From Microbispora sp. H13382 (GTDB lineage: Bacteria; Actinomycetota; Actinomycetes; Streptosporangiales; Streptosporangiaceae), in the NCBI RefSeq assembly GCF_014161445.1, contig NZ_JABBXA010000002.1:480351-544350 (forward strand): a stretch of 64,000 nt of DNA, written 5' to 3'. Positions within the stretch are counted from its first letter, which is position 1, and each line of letters opens with the position of its first letter. Below the pieces are notes generated by a model. It was not told the origin of the DNA, ran no database searches, and saw only the letters and a program-made list of their open reading frames with translations. Both the position numbers and the translations under genes were made by a program. Positions 49,829-57,475 of the stretch are shown here, in pieces.

Positions 49829-50968
49829 ATGACGGCCCCGACGACCGAGACGACCGGGCCGGCGCCGTTCGACCCGGCCCGTCCGCTGATGGGTGTGGAG
49901 GAGGAGTACGTCGTCGTCGATCCCGCCACCCGGGCGGCGGCGCCGCGGGCGAGAGAGGTGGTCAGACGGGCCGCGGGGGCGCTGGGTGAGCGGACGAACA
50001 CCGAGATCACCCTGTTCCAGGTGGAGGCCAAGACCGACCCGCATGCCGGGGTGGCCGGGCTGGAGGAGGACCTGCGCCGCATGCGTGAGGCGGTGGCGGC
50101 GGCCGCCCACGAGGAGGGGCTGGCCGTGGTGGCGTCGGGCACGCCGGTGCTGGGCGACGTCGTCCCGCCGCCGATCATCGACGGTGCCCGGTACCGGGTG
50201 GGCATCGAGAACTACCGCGCTCTGCACGACGAGCAGAGCATCTGCGCCGGTCACGTCCACGTCCACCTGCCGGACCGGGAACGCGCCGTGCTGGTGGGCA
50301 ACCACCTGCGGCCGTGGCTGCCGGTGCTGATCGCCCTGATGGCCAACTCGCCGTTCTGGGCGGGGCGGGACACCGGGTACGCGAGCTGGCGCACGCTGTG
50401 CTGGACCAAGTGGCCGGTGGCGGGCCCTCCGCCCTACTTCGCCTCTCTCGAGGAGTACGAGCGGCTGACCGGCGCGCTGGCCGAGGCGGGGGTGCTCGTG
50501 GACCCCGGGACGATCTTCTGGGACGTCCGCCCCTCGGCCAGGCTGCCGACGATCGAGGTCAGGGTGACCGACGTGCCCGCCACCGCGGCCGAGACCGCGC
50601 TGCTCGCGATGGTCGTACGGGGACTGGTGGTGACCGCGCTGGAACGGGTGGAGCGTGGCGACCCCGGACCCGAGCCGTCGGCCGAACTGCTGCGCGCCGC
50701 GTACTGGCAGTCGGCCAGGGACGGCCTCGACGGCCACGGCATCGACCCGCTCACCGGCGTGCGCCGGCCGGCCCGCGACCTCGCCGACGCGTTGCTGCGG
50801 CACGTCACCCCGGCCCTGGAGGAGACCGGCGACCTCGCCGAGGTGACCGCGCGGCTGAAGGTCCTGTACGCGGCCGGCACGGGGGCGGCCCGGCAGTGGG
50901 CCGCCCACGCCCGGCGGGGCCGCACCGAGGACGTGGTGGACCACCTCGTCGCGCAGCTGCTGGCCTGA
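49829..50968 (+). CDS. glutamate-cysteine ligase-like carboxylate-amine ligase (YbdK type)
   Basis: 379 aa. GCS2 signature: LMGVEEEYVVVDP near residue 21, NTEITLFQVEAKTDPHAG, the central AGHVHVHLPD, and NSPFWAGRDTGYASWR. Belongs to the YbdK family, whose members ligate glutamate to an amine with weak gamma-glutamylcysteine synthetase activity. Actinobacteria use mycothiol, so classical glutathione synthesis is unlikely. Confidence 0.92.
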   Translation: MTAPTTETTGPAPFDPARPLMGVEEEYVVVDPATRAAAPRAREVVRRAAGALGERTNTEITLFQVEAKTDPHAGVAGLEEDLRRMREAVAAAAHEEGLAVVASGTPVLGDVVPPPIIDGARYRVGIENYRALHDEQSICAGHVHVHLPDRERAVLVGNHLRPWLPVLIALMANSPFWAGRDTGYASWRTLCWTKWPVAGPPPYFASLEEYERLTGALAEAGVLVDPGTIFWDVRPSARLPTIEVRVTDVPATAAETALLAMVVRGLVVTALERVERGDPGPEPSAELLRAAYWQSARDGLDGHGIDPLTGVRRPARDLADALLRHVTPALEETGDLAEVTARLKVLYAAGTGAARQWAAHARRGRTEDVVDHLVAQLLA

Positions 50969-50977
50969 CGGAGGTGC

Positions 50978-52531
50978 CTAAGCGCCGGGAAGCAGAGATG
51001 CCAGGAACGCGCGCAGCGGCTCCACGTGGCGGACGGGATCGCGCCACTGGGCCAGGAGGTCCTCCAGCAGGTGGCGCTCGGCGATCTGCTCGCGTCCCCG
51101 CCACGCCCGTACGACCGGGTGCAGGAAGGCGCTCTCGTGCGCCCGCTCGGGCACCGGATGCCGCTTGATGGCGAACACGTCGGCGTGGGCGTCCCTGGGG
51201 CCCCAGCGCAGGGTGACGGTGAAGGCGAGCGGAGCGTCCCCGAAGCGGTCGACGGCGTAGTCCTCGGGCAGGTCGGCGTAGTGCGTGACCCGGCCGTCCG
51301 CCACGACGTAGACGTCGCACAGGTACTCGAACTGGGTCCACAGCGCCGAGCTGTAGTTGACCCGCTCCAGCATCGCCGAGGTGAGCTGGCCGGCGTCCAC
51401 CGGCAGCATCCGGTGCTCCAGCTCCGCGCCCTCGTACCGCTCGGCCAGCAGGGCCGCGAGCGTGCGCAGGTTGTAGCGGAACCCGTCGACGAACGCCGAC
51501 GAGGCGCGTTTGAAGTCGCGCGCCTGCATGAGCGTGCCGGCGAAGTAGAGCCCGTCGACGTTCGCCGACTGGAAGTCCGGCCGGATGGCGGGCATCCGCC
51601 CGCTCGGCACGAGATCGGGCAGGCAGGACGGCCCGAAGATCGACCGGTCCATGGTGAAGCCGGTGCAGCGCAGGACGGTGTCGTATTCGAGCACCGTACG
51701 CTCGTCCTCGGCCAGCGTGTAGGTGATCGCCGCCTTGATCCGCTCGCCCTCGCGCCACAGCCGGTCGACCCGGCACTCCAGCACGCCGTGCAGGGTCTTG
51801 AACCAGTAGCTGTCCAGCAGCGCGCCGTACTGGCCGCGCACGTGGCCCGGGTGCTTGCTCGTCCAGGCGAGCTGTACGGGGCTGGGACTGGCGAGGTGGA
51901 TCACGGCGGCGTGGCCGAGCATGGCCTGGGCGGTCTCGAACGCCGAGTTGCCCTTGCCGATGATCAGCACCCGCTGGTCGGTGAACTCCTCCCCCCGGAC
52001 CGGCATGTCCTCGTAGCCCTGGGCCAGCTCGATGCCGGGGATGTCCGGCACGTACGGCCCGCCCCAGCCGGCCGCCACGATGACGCACTCGGCGTGGAGC
52101 ACCTCGCCGGCCGTGTGCACGGCGAACAGCCCGTCCGCCTTCTCGATCCGTTCCACGGGTGTGGAGAACCGCACGTTGAGGCCGTGCTCGCGCTGGAAGT
52201 CGGTGAGATAGCGCACGAGGTCGTCGGCGTGCGGGAAGTACTCCTGCGAATAGCGGGGGAACTGCAGGTCCGGGGAGTCGTTGAGCAGGGAGTTCCAGTC
52301 CCAGCGCAGCGCGATCTCGGGGTCCTTCTCGCTGATGTGCACCTTGTTGAGCGAGATCAGCCGGCGGTGGCGGGGGTAGCGCCGGAAGAAGGCCGCCGGC
52401 GCCGTCTCGCGCTCCAGCACGAGGTAGTCGGCGCCCGCGCGGTGCAGGAAGTAGGCGAGTTGCAGGCCCCCGGGACCCGCGCCGACGATCAGGTAACGGT
52501 GCGCCCGTCCGTCCGGGCCTGTGTCCGCCAT
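50978..52531 (-). CDS. FAD-dependent oxidoreductase (FOXRED2/flavin monooxygenase-like)
   Basis: 517 aa. FAD motif YLIVGAGPGGLQLAYFLHRA near residue 15 and a second dinucleotide motif LIIGKGNSAFETAQAM near residue 190; TVLRCTGFTMDRSIFGPSCL is the FAD-closing segment. Resembles FOXRED2-like/flavin monooxygenases. Start ATG 52531 overlaps the stop of the AhpD-like gene (TGATG), so they are co-translated and probably act together. Substrate unknown. Confidence 0.88.
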   Translation of the reverse strand: MADTGPDGRAHRYLIVGAGPGGLQLAYFLHRAGADYLVLERETAPAAFFRRYPRHRRLISLNKVHISEKDPEIALRWDWNSLLNDSPDLQFPRYSQEYFPHADDLVRYLTDFQREHGLNVRFSTPVERIEKADGLFAVHTAGEVLHAECVIVAAGWGGPYVPDIPGIELAQGYEDMPVRGEEFTDQRVLIIGKGNSAFETAQAMLGHAAVIHLASPSPVQLAWTSKHPGHVRGQYGALLDSYWFKTLHGVLECRVDRLWREGERIKAAITYTLAEDERTVLEYDTVLRCTGFTMDRSIFGPSCLPDLVPSGRMPAIRPDFQSANVDGLYFAGTLMQARDFKRASSAFVDGFRYNLRTLAALLAERYEGAELEHRMLPVDAGQLTSAMLERVNYSSALWTQFEYLCDVYVVADGRVTHYADLPEDYAVDRFGDAPLAFTVTLRWGPRDAHADVFAIKRHPVPERAHESAFLHPVVRAWRGREQIAERHLLEDLLAQWRDPVRHVEPLRAFLASLLPGA

Positions 52532-53085
52532 CAGTTCCGGGACTCCGCCGCGCCGTCGGCGTAGCCGGCCGCGACGATCTTCTCCGCCATCGCCGCATAC
52601 GCCGCCGGGTCCTCGGGAGCGACCGTGCCGAGGCCGTCGACGTACCGGTTGAACATGCAGAAGGCGGCGGCGATGAGGACGGTGTCGTGGATTTCCAGGT
52701 CGGTGGCGCCCTCGATGCGGGCGGCGGCGACCTGTTCCTCGGTCACCTCCCTGCCGCCGCGCTGTACGGAGGCCGCGATGCGCAGCAGCGCCCGCATCTT
52801 GGGCGTCACCGGCGCGGTGTCGAGGTCGGCGCGCACCTGCTCGACCAGGTCCATCCCCTCGGGGAGCTGCGCGGCGGCGAAGGCGGCGTGGGAGGAGGCG
52901 CAGAACCGGCACTGGTTGAGCGACGAGACGTAGGCGGCGATCAGCTCGCGCTCTCCCCTGGTCAGCGTGTTGGCCGCGCGCAGCAGCACCTCCGCCAGCG
53001 CGTTCATCGGCGTCGCGGTCTCGGGCCGGTAGCCGAACAGGCCGATGATGCCGGGCTCCTCGGTGGGCAGGGTGATGTGGGGCAT
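52531..53085 (-). CDS. carboxymuconolactone decarboxylase/AhpD-like protein A
   Basis: 184 aa from ATG 53085 (GAGGAGTG upstream). Core motif NQCRFCASSHAAFAA with C-x2-C and the nearby His is the redox centre of AhpD-type peroxidases. Residues in the second half are nearly identical to the paralog at 53875-54549. Coupled to the FAD oxidoreductase; it may recycle peroxide or an enzyme-bound intermediate. Confidence 0.88.
   Translation of the reverse strand: MPHITLPTEEPGIIGLFGYRPETATPMNALAEVLLRAANTLTRGERELIAAYVSSLNQCRFCASSHAAFAAAQLPEGMDLVEQVRADLDTAPVTPKMRALLRIAASVQRGGREVTEEQVAAARIEGATDLEIHDTVLIAAAFCMFNRYVDGLGTVAPEDPAAYAAMAEKIVAAGYADGAAESRN
52622..52863. repeat. 98 % identical tract shared by the two AhpD-like genes, copy 1
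   Basis: 242 bp that align without gaps to 53966-54207 with 4 mismatches; flanks diverge sharply. Confidence 0.9.
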
Positions 53086-53417
53086 CCTCACTCCTCGGAC
53101 TGGCGGACGGGCGGGAAGCGACGGACAGGGACGGCGGGGATCGGGATGCTTCCGGGCCGGTCGAATAGCGATTTCCGGCGGTCTTGCGCGATGAAACGGG
53201 CCGCCGAATGCTCATGATCCTTACTCCTCCGCTTCGATGTCAACGGCCGATTCGGGTGTGTCGATGAATCGCCAGGTCCGGGCCGTTTTCCTGATGGGGT
53301 TAGCGCAATCTGGCCTTGTGGTAAGTCCGTTCTCACCGCGATGTTCGCTGACACTGATCGAGGCACGGCGCCGGCACAATCACCCGAATAGGACAACCCC
53401 AATACGGAGGGTGCGTA
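53086..53417. promoter_or_regulatory. divergent intergenic region with orphan start signal
   Basis: 332 bp between AhpD-like gene A (-) and the SnoaL-like gene (+). No confident gene. On the minus strand GGAGGAGTAAGG (53230-53219) precedes an ATG at 53215; that frame stays open into the downstream gene. An alternative frame there reads HSAARFIAQDRRKSLFDRPG and stops just before the AhpD start. The (+) side holds the SnoaL RBS GGAGGGTG. Confidence 0.4.
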
Positions 53418-53813
53418 ATGTCGGAACACCCCAATGTGATCGTGGTGCGGGAGAGCTACGACGCCCTGGCCAAGGGAGACCTCGATTACCTCAGGGGTAC
53501 CCTGCTCGCCGACGACGTGGTATTCCACGTCCCGGGCCGCGGCGCCCTGGCCGGGGCATATCGCGGAAAGGACGAGGTGGTGAACTATCTCGCCCGGCTC
53601 GGTGAATTGTCCGGAAACACGCTGGGATACGAGCCGGAATCATTCCTCGTCGGAGACGACAGGGTCGCCGCGATGGTCCGTGTCCGGGGCGAGCGCGGCG
53701 ACCGCCGCCTCGACGACCACGGCGTCCAGGTGTTCCGCGTGGCCGACGGGAAGATCACCGAGCGCTGGAGCTACCCCTACGACCCCTATCTCTTCGACGA
53801 GTTCTCCGCCTGA
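53418..53813 (+). CDS. SnoaL-like (NTF2 fold) protein
   Basis: 131 aa. NVIVVRESYDALAKGDLDYL, LLADDVVFHVPGRGALAGAY, RGKDEVVNYLARLGEL and FRVADGKITERWSYPYDPYL are typical of the SnoaL-like polyketide-cyclase group. Flanked by the two AhpD-like genes, so probably part of the same small pathway. Confidence 0.88.
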   Translation: MSEHPNVIVVRESYDALAKGDLDYLRGTLLADDVVFHVPGRGALAGAYRGKDEVVNYLARLGELSGNTLGYEPESFLVGDDRVAAMVRVRGERGDRRLDDHGVQVFRVADGKITERWSYPYDPYLFDEFSA

Positions 53814-53874
53814 CGCCGGCTCGTGATGGAACGGCCGGGCCGGGTGGAATCCGCCCGGCCCGGCCGCCCCACCC

Positions 53875-54549
53875 TCATCCCGCCGCCAGGGCCTCGGCCA
53901 GCACCGCCACGTATCCCTGCGTGAGCCTGGCCCGTTCGAGATAGTGCTCCGGGTCGTCGGAGGCCACCGTGCCGAGGCCGTCGACGTACCGGTTGAACAT
54001 GCAGAAGGCGGCGGCGATGAGGACGGTGTCGTGGATTTCCAGGTCCGTGGCGCCCTCGGTACGGGCGGCGGCGACCTGTTCCTCGGTAACCTCCCTGCCG
54101 CCGCGCTGTACGGAGGCCGCGATGCGCAGCAGCGCCCGCATCTTGGGCGTCACCGGCGCGGTGTCGAGGTCGGCGCGCACCTGCTCGACCAGGTCCATCC
54201 CCTCGGGCAGTCGTACGGCGGCGAACGCGGCATGGGTGTGGAAACAGAATCGGCAGCGGTTCAGCGCGGAAACGTAGGTGGCGATCAATTCGCGTTCTCC
54301 GCGGCCGAGCGTGCCGTCCCCGCGTAACAGGACGTCCACCAGCTGGTTCATCGGCAGCGCGGCCTCCGGACGGAACCGGAAAAGGCCGCGAACTCCGGGC
54401 TCGTCGGTGGCGAGTGCGATATACGGCCGGGTGGACCCGCGGTGATTGGTGTGCTGCGGTCCGGTCCGCCCGCCCTGTCGTGGAGAAGGCACGATGGACA
54501 GTTCCGTGGCGACGTTGGGGCGTGCCGCGGGCGTGACTGTGTGTGTCAT
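53875..54549 (-). CDS. carboxymuconolactone decarboxylase/AhpD-like protein B
   Basis: 224 aa from ATG 54549 (AGGGAA upstream). Same family as protein A, with NRCRFCFHTHAAFAA (C-x2-C). It has a 35-residue longer N-terminus (THTVTPAARPNVATELSIVP) of low complexity. Identity to protein A is near complete from VEQVRADLDTAPVTPKMRAL through CMFNRYVDGLGTVA and much lower outside. Confidence 0.85.
   Translation of the reverse strand: MTHTVTPAARPNVATELSIVPSPRQGGRTGPQHTNHRGSTRPYIALATDEPGVRGLFRFRPEAALPMNQLVDVLLRGDGTLGRGERELIATYVSALNRCRFCFHTHAAFAAVRLPEGMDLVEQVRADLDTAPVTPKMRALLRIAASVQRGGREVTEEQVAAARTEGATDLEIHDTVLIAAAFCMFNRYVDGLGTVASDDPEHYLERARLTQGYVAVLAEALAAG
53966..54207. repeat. 98 % identical tract shared by the two AhpD-like genes, copy 2
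   Basis: Partner of 52622-52863, same orientation; 4 mismatches in 242 bp. Confidence 0.9.
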
Positions 54550-54758
54550 TTCCCTGACTTTCTCCTCGTGGTTTTTTCTCCCACCATCAACAGTGCGAAG
54601 AGAAAGGCGGGACAACCAGGCGGACGCGGCTCAGCAAGATGTCCGCCGCTGGCATTGTTCTGTCAATTCCCGAACTTGACGCGGGTCGAGTAGCCGCGAA
54701 TCCGGCGATTCCCGGCGACCGGTCACGGGTGGCTATGGCCACGATGACCGCTACGCCG

Positions 54759-55235
54759 TCACGCGTCCTCGCCGGTCGTCTCCTGTCCGGCCGCGATGGT
54801 GGCCTCGATGCTCCGGGCGAGGAAACGCCCGATGACGCGGCGCTCCGCCGGGGTGAACTCGTCGAGCGCCGCCGACATCCGACGTCCGAGCGGCGCGAAG
54901 AAGCGGCTCGCGAGGGCCGCCGCCTGCTCGTGCATGGCGAGTTCCACCTTGCGCCGGTCGCCGGTGCTCCGGTGCCGCGTGAGATGGCCGGCCTGCTCAA
55001 GCCGGTTGATCAGGGCGCTGGTGGCGGGCGCGCTCAGGTTGAGCGCCGCGCCCAGGGCCCCCGGGGTCAGTGGCCGCCCCTCACGCGAGGCGTCCATGAT
55101 CACGGTGAGCGCGTCGAGGTCCGTGCGGTGCAGCCCGTGGCCGACCGCGAACTGTTCGGCGAACCGGTCCACCTCGACGTTGAGGCGTCGCATCAGGTTC
55201 ATCAGCTCGAAGGGATCCACGGTCTCCTCGGCCAC
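54759..55235 (-). CDS. MarR-family transcriptional regulator
   Basis: 158 aa from GTG 55235 (RBS GGGAGGTGG). FELMNLMRRLNVEVDRFAEQ, helix-turn-helix PGALGAALNLSAPATSALIN then RLEQAGHLTRHRSTGDRRKV. Divergent from an MMPL transporter with two TTCCA-type half-palindromes between, so a classic local efflux repressor. Confidence 0.92.
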   Translation of the reverse strand: MAEETVDPFELMNLMRRLNVEVDRFAEQFAVGHGLHRTDLDALTVIMDASREGRPLTPGALGAALNLSAPATSALINRLEQAGHLTRHRSTGDRRKVELAMHEQAAALASRFFAPLGRRMSAALDEFTPAERRVIGRFLARSIEATIAAGQETTGEDA

Positions 55236-55281
55236 ACGCACCACCTCCCGCGTTGCCAATCACCTCCGGCGCACCTAATCT

Positions 55282-55310
55282 TTCCACGGTAGAACTATTC
55301 CACCATGGAA
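55282..55310. promoter_or_regulatory. twin MarR operator candidates
   Basis: TTCCACGGTAGAA (55282-55294) and TTCCACCATGGAA (55298-55310), the second a perfect 5-3-5 inverted repeat; centres 16 bp apart, ending 11 bp before the MMPL start and so covering its promoter or RBS region. Confidence 0.75.
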
Positions 55311-55321
55311 AGAGTTGGCGG

Positions 55322-57421
55322 ATGAGGCGAGCAGAGCATAGTGGAACGGCCGCGCTCTCGGGTCCCCGGGGCAAGTGGGTCGCGGTCGTCCTGGCGATCA
55401 TCGTCTCCGGTCTGGCCCTGGCGTTCGGGGGCGCGTCGAAGGTGAACAGCGACCCCGCCGCCGCGCTGCCCAGGGGCGCGGAGTCGGCCACGGTGGCCCG
55501 GCTGCAGCAGCGGCTGCCGAGCGGCCAGCTCGCGCCGGCCCTGGTCGTCTACAGCCGTGACGGCGGCCTGTCACCGCAGGACCGGGCGTCGATCGACGCG
55601 GACACGCGGCAACTGGCGGCCCTGGCGGCGGGCGGGCGGGTGCCGCCGCCCGTCTACTCGGAGAAAGGTGACGTGGCGCTGCTGAGCGTGCCGCTGCGCG
55701 GCGCACTGCCGCTCGCGGATCTCACCGACGCCGTACGGAAGATCCGCGAGGAGGCCGCGGCCGGCTTGCCCGCGGGGGCGCGGGCGCAGGTCACCGGCCC
55801 GGCCGGGTTCAAGGTCGACCTCGCGGCGGTGTTCGACGGCGCGAACCTCACCCTCCTGGCGGTCACCGCGTCGGTCGTCGCGCTCCTGCTGTTGATCACC
55901 TATCGCAGCCCGTGGCTGTGGCTGGTTCCCCTCGGCGTCATCGGCGTCGCCGACCAGGTCGCGGCAAAGATCGTCGCGCTGCTCACCCGCACGGCCGGGC
56001 TGACCGTGGACGACTCGACCCTCGGCATCACCTCCGTGCTGGTGTTCGGCGCGGGCACCAACTACGCGTTGCTGCTCATCGCCCGCTACCGGGAGCAGCT
56101 TCGCGTCCACGACGACCGGCACAGGGCCATGGCGCGGGCCGTCCGCTCGGCGGCCCCGGCCATCCTGGCCAGTTCGGCGACGGTCACGCTCGCCCTGGTG
56201 ACGCTGGTCCTCGCGGACTCGCCGGCGGTACGCGGTATCGGTCTGGCCGGGGCGATCGGCATCGTGACCGCCGTCTGCTACGCCCTGCTGGTCCTTCCCG
56301 CCACGCTCGTGCTGTTCGGCCGGGGGCTGTTCTGGCCGTTCGCCCCGAGGACGGGGCAGCCGGACCCGGCCCGCGGCGGCGTGTGGGCGCGCGTGGGCGG
56401 CGCGGTGTCGCGGCGGCCCACGCTGATGACCGCGGTGAGCGTGGCGGTGCTGGCCGTGCTGGCTCTGGGCGCCGCCGGGCTGAAGGTCGGCCTGTCGCAG
56501 ACGGAGCAGTTCCGGGAGAGGGTCGAGGCCATCGCGGGGCAGGAGACGCTCAGCCGCGCCTTCCCGGCCGGGAGCTCGCAGCCGCTCATCCTGATCTCCC
56601 GCGCCTCCGCGGCCGAACAGGTCGAGGCCGCGGCCTCGCGGGTTCCCGGGGTCGTGCGGGTCACGCCGGGCGACCGGACCGCCGAGTACGCCCGGGCCGA
56701 CGTGGTGTTGCGGGCGGAACCGGGCACGGAAGCCGCGTTCTCGGCGGTCCGCGCGCTGCGCGCGGCGGTGCACGCCGTGCCCGAAGCACAGGCCGTCGTC
56801 GGCGGGCAGCCGGCCGTCGACCTGGACGAACGCGACGCGGCCGCGCGCGACCAGAAGCTGATCATGCCGCTCGTGCTGGGAGTGGTCCTGCTCGTCCTGC
56901 TCGCCCTGCTCCGCTCGGTGGTCGCGGCGGTGACGCTGGTGCTGACCGTGATCGCGAGCTTCGGGGCGAGCTTCGGCGCGGGGTGGTTCGCCTTCAGGCA
57001 CCTGTTCGGCTTCCCCGCGCTCGACCTCGACGTCCCGCTGCTGAGTTTCCTGTTCCTCGTGGCGCTGGGGATCGACTACAACATCTTCCTCGCCACCCGG
57101 GCCAGGGAGGAGGCGGCGGAACAGGGCACCCGCGACGGTGTGGTCACCGCTCTCGCGGTGACCGGCGGTGTCATCACGAGCGCCGGGGTCCTGCTCGCGG
57201 CCGTGTTCTCCGTGCTCGGCGTGCTGCCGCTGATCACACTCACCCAGATCGGGGTGATCGTCGGGTTCGGCGTGCTGCTCGACACGGTCCTCGTGCGCAG
57301 CGTGCTCGTCCCCGCGCTGGTCACGCTGCTGGGCGACCGTTTCTGGTGGCCCGGCGAGCCCGCGGCCGGGGCGCCGCTCACGCGCGGGTCCGCACAGCCC
57401 GCGGAGGCGGCTCGTCCCTGA
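55322..57421 (+). CDS. MMPL-family (RND-type) transporter
   Basis: 699 aa from ATG 55322. Two halves, each an external domain plus about five helices: LTLLAVTASVVALLLLITYR, GITSVLVFGAGTNYALLLIA (first GXXXDY-like motif, here GAGTNY), and LLSFLFLVALGIDYNIFLAT (second, with the proton-relay D-Y intact). Exports lipids or hydrophobic drugs by proton motive force. Repressed presumably by the divergent MarR protein. Confidence 0.93.
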   Translation: MRRAEHSGTAALSGPRGKWVAVVLAIIVSGLALAFGGASKVNSDPAAALPRGAESATVARLQQRLPSGQLAPALVVYSRDGGLSPQDRASIDADTRQLAALAAGGRVPPPVYSEKGDVALLSVPLRGALPLADLTDAVRKIREEAAAGLPAGARAQVTGPAGFKVDLAAVFDGANLTLLAVTASVVALLLLITYRSPWLWLVPLGVIGVADQVAAKIVALLTRTAGLTVDDSTLGITSVLVFGAGTNYALLLIARYREQLRVHDDRHRAMARAVRSAAPAILASSATVTLALVTLVLADSPAVRGIGLAGAIGIVTAVCYALLVLPATLVLFGRGLFWPFAPRTGQPDPARGGVWARVGGAVSRRPTLMTAVSVAVLAVLALGAAGLKVGLSQTEQFRERVEAIAGQETLSRAFPAGSSQPLILISRASAAEQVEAAASRVPGVVRVTPGDRTAEYARADVVLRAEPGTEAAFSAVRALRAAVHAVPEAQAVVGGQPAVDLDERDAAARDQKLIMPLVLGVVLLVLLALLRSVVAAVTLVLTVIASFGASFGAGWFAFRHLFGFPALDLDVPLLSFLFLVALGIDYNIFLATRAREEAAEQGTRDGVVTALAVTGGVITSAGVLLAAVFSVLGVLPLITLTQIGVIVGFGVLLDTVLVRSVLVPALVTLLGDRFWWPGEPAAGAPLTRGSAQPAEAARP

Positions 57422-57475
57422 CCGCCCCTGACCGCCGTACGCACGGTCCGGCGGCGCGGCCGGCGGGTGGCCCGG

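Noticed and set aside
50978-53215. 745-residue continuous frame that would fuse a leader to the FAD oxidoreductase
   Set aside because: Its first 230 residues are out of frame with the clear AhpD-like gene and have no domain; the oxidoreductase starts at 52531 by overlap with the AhpD stop.
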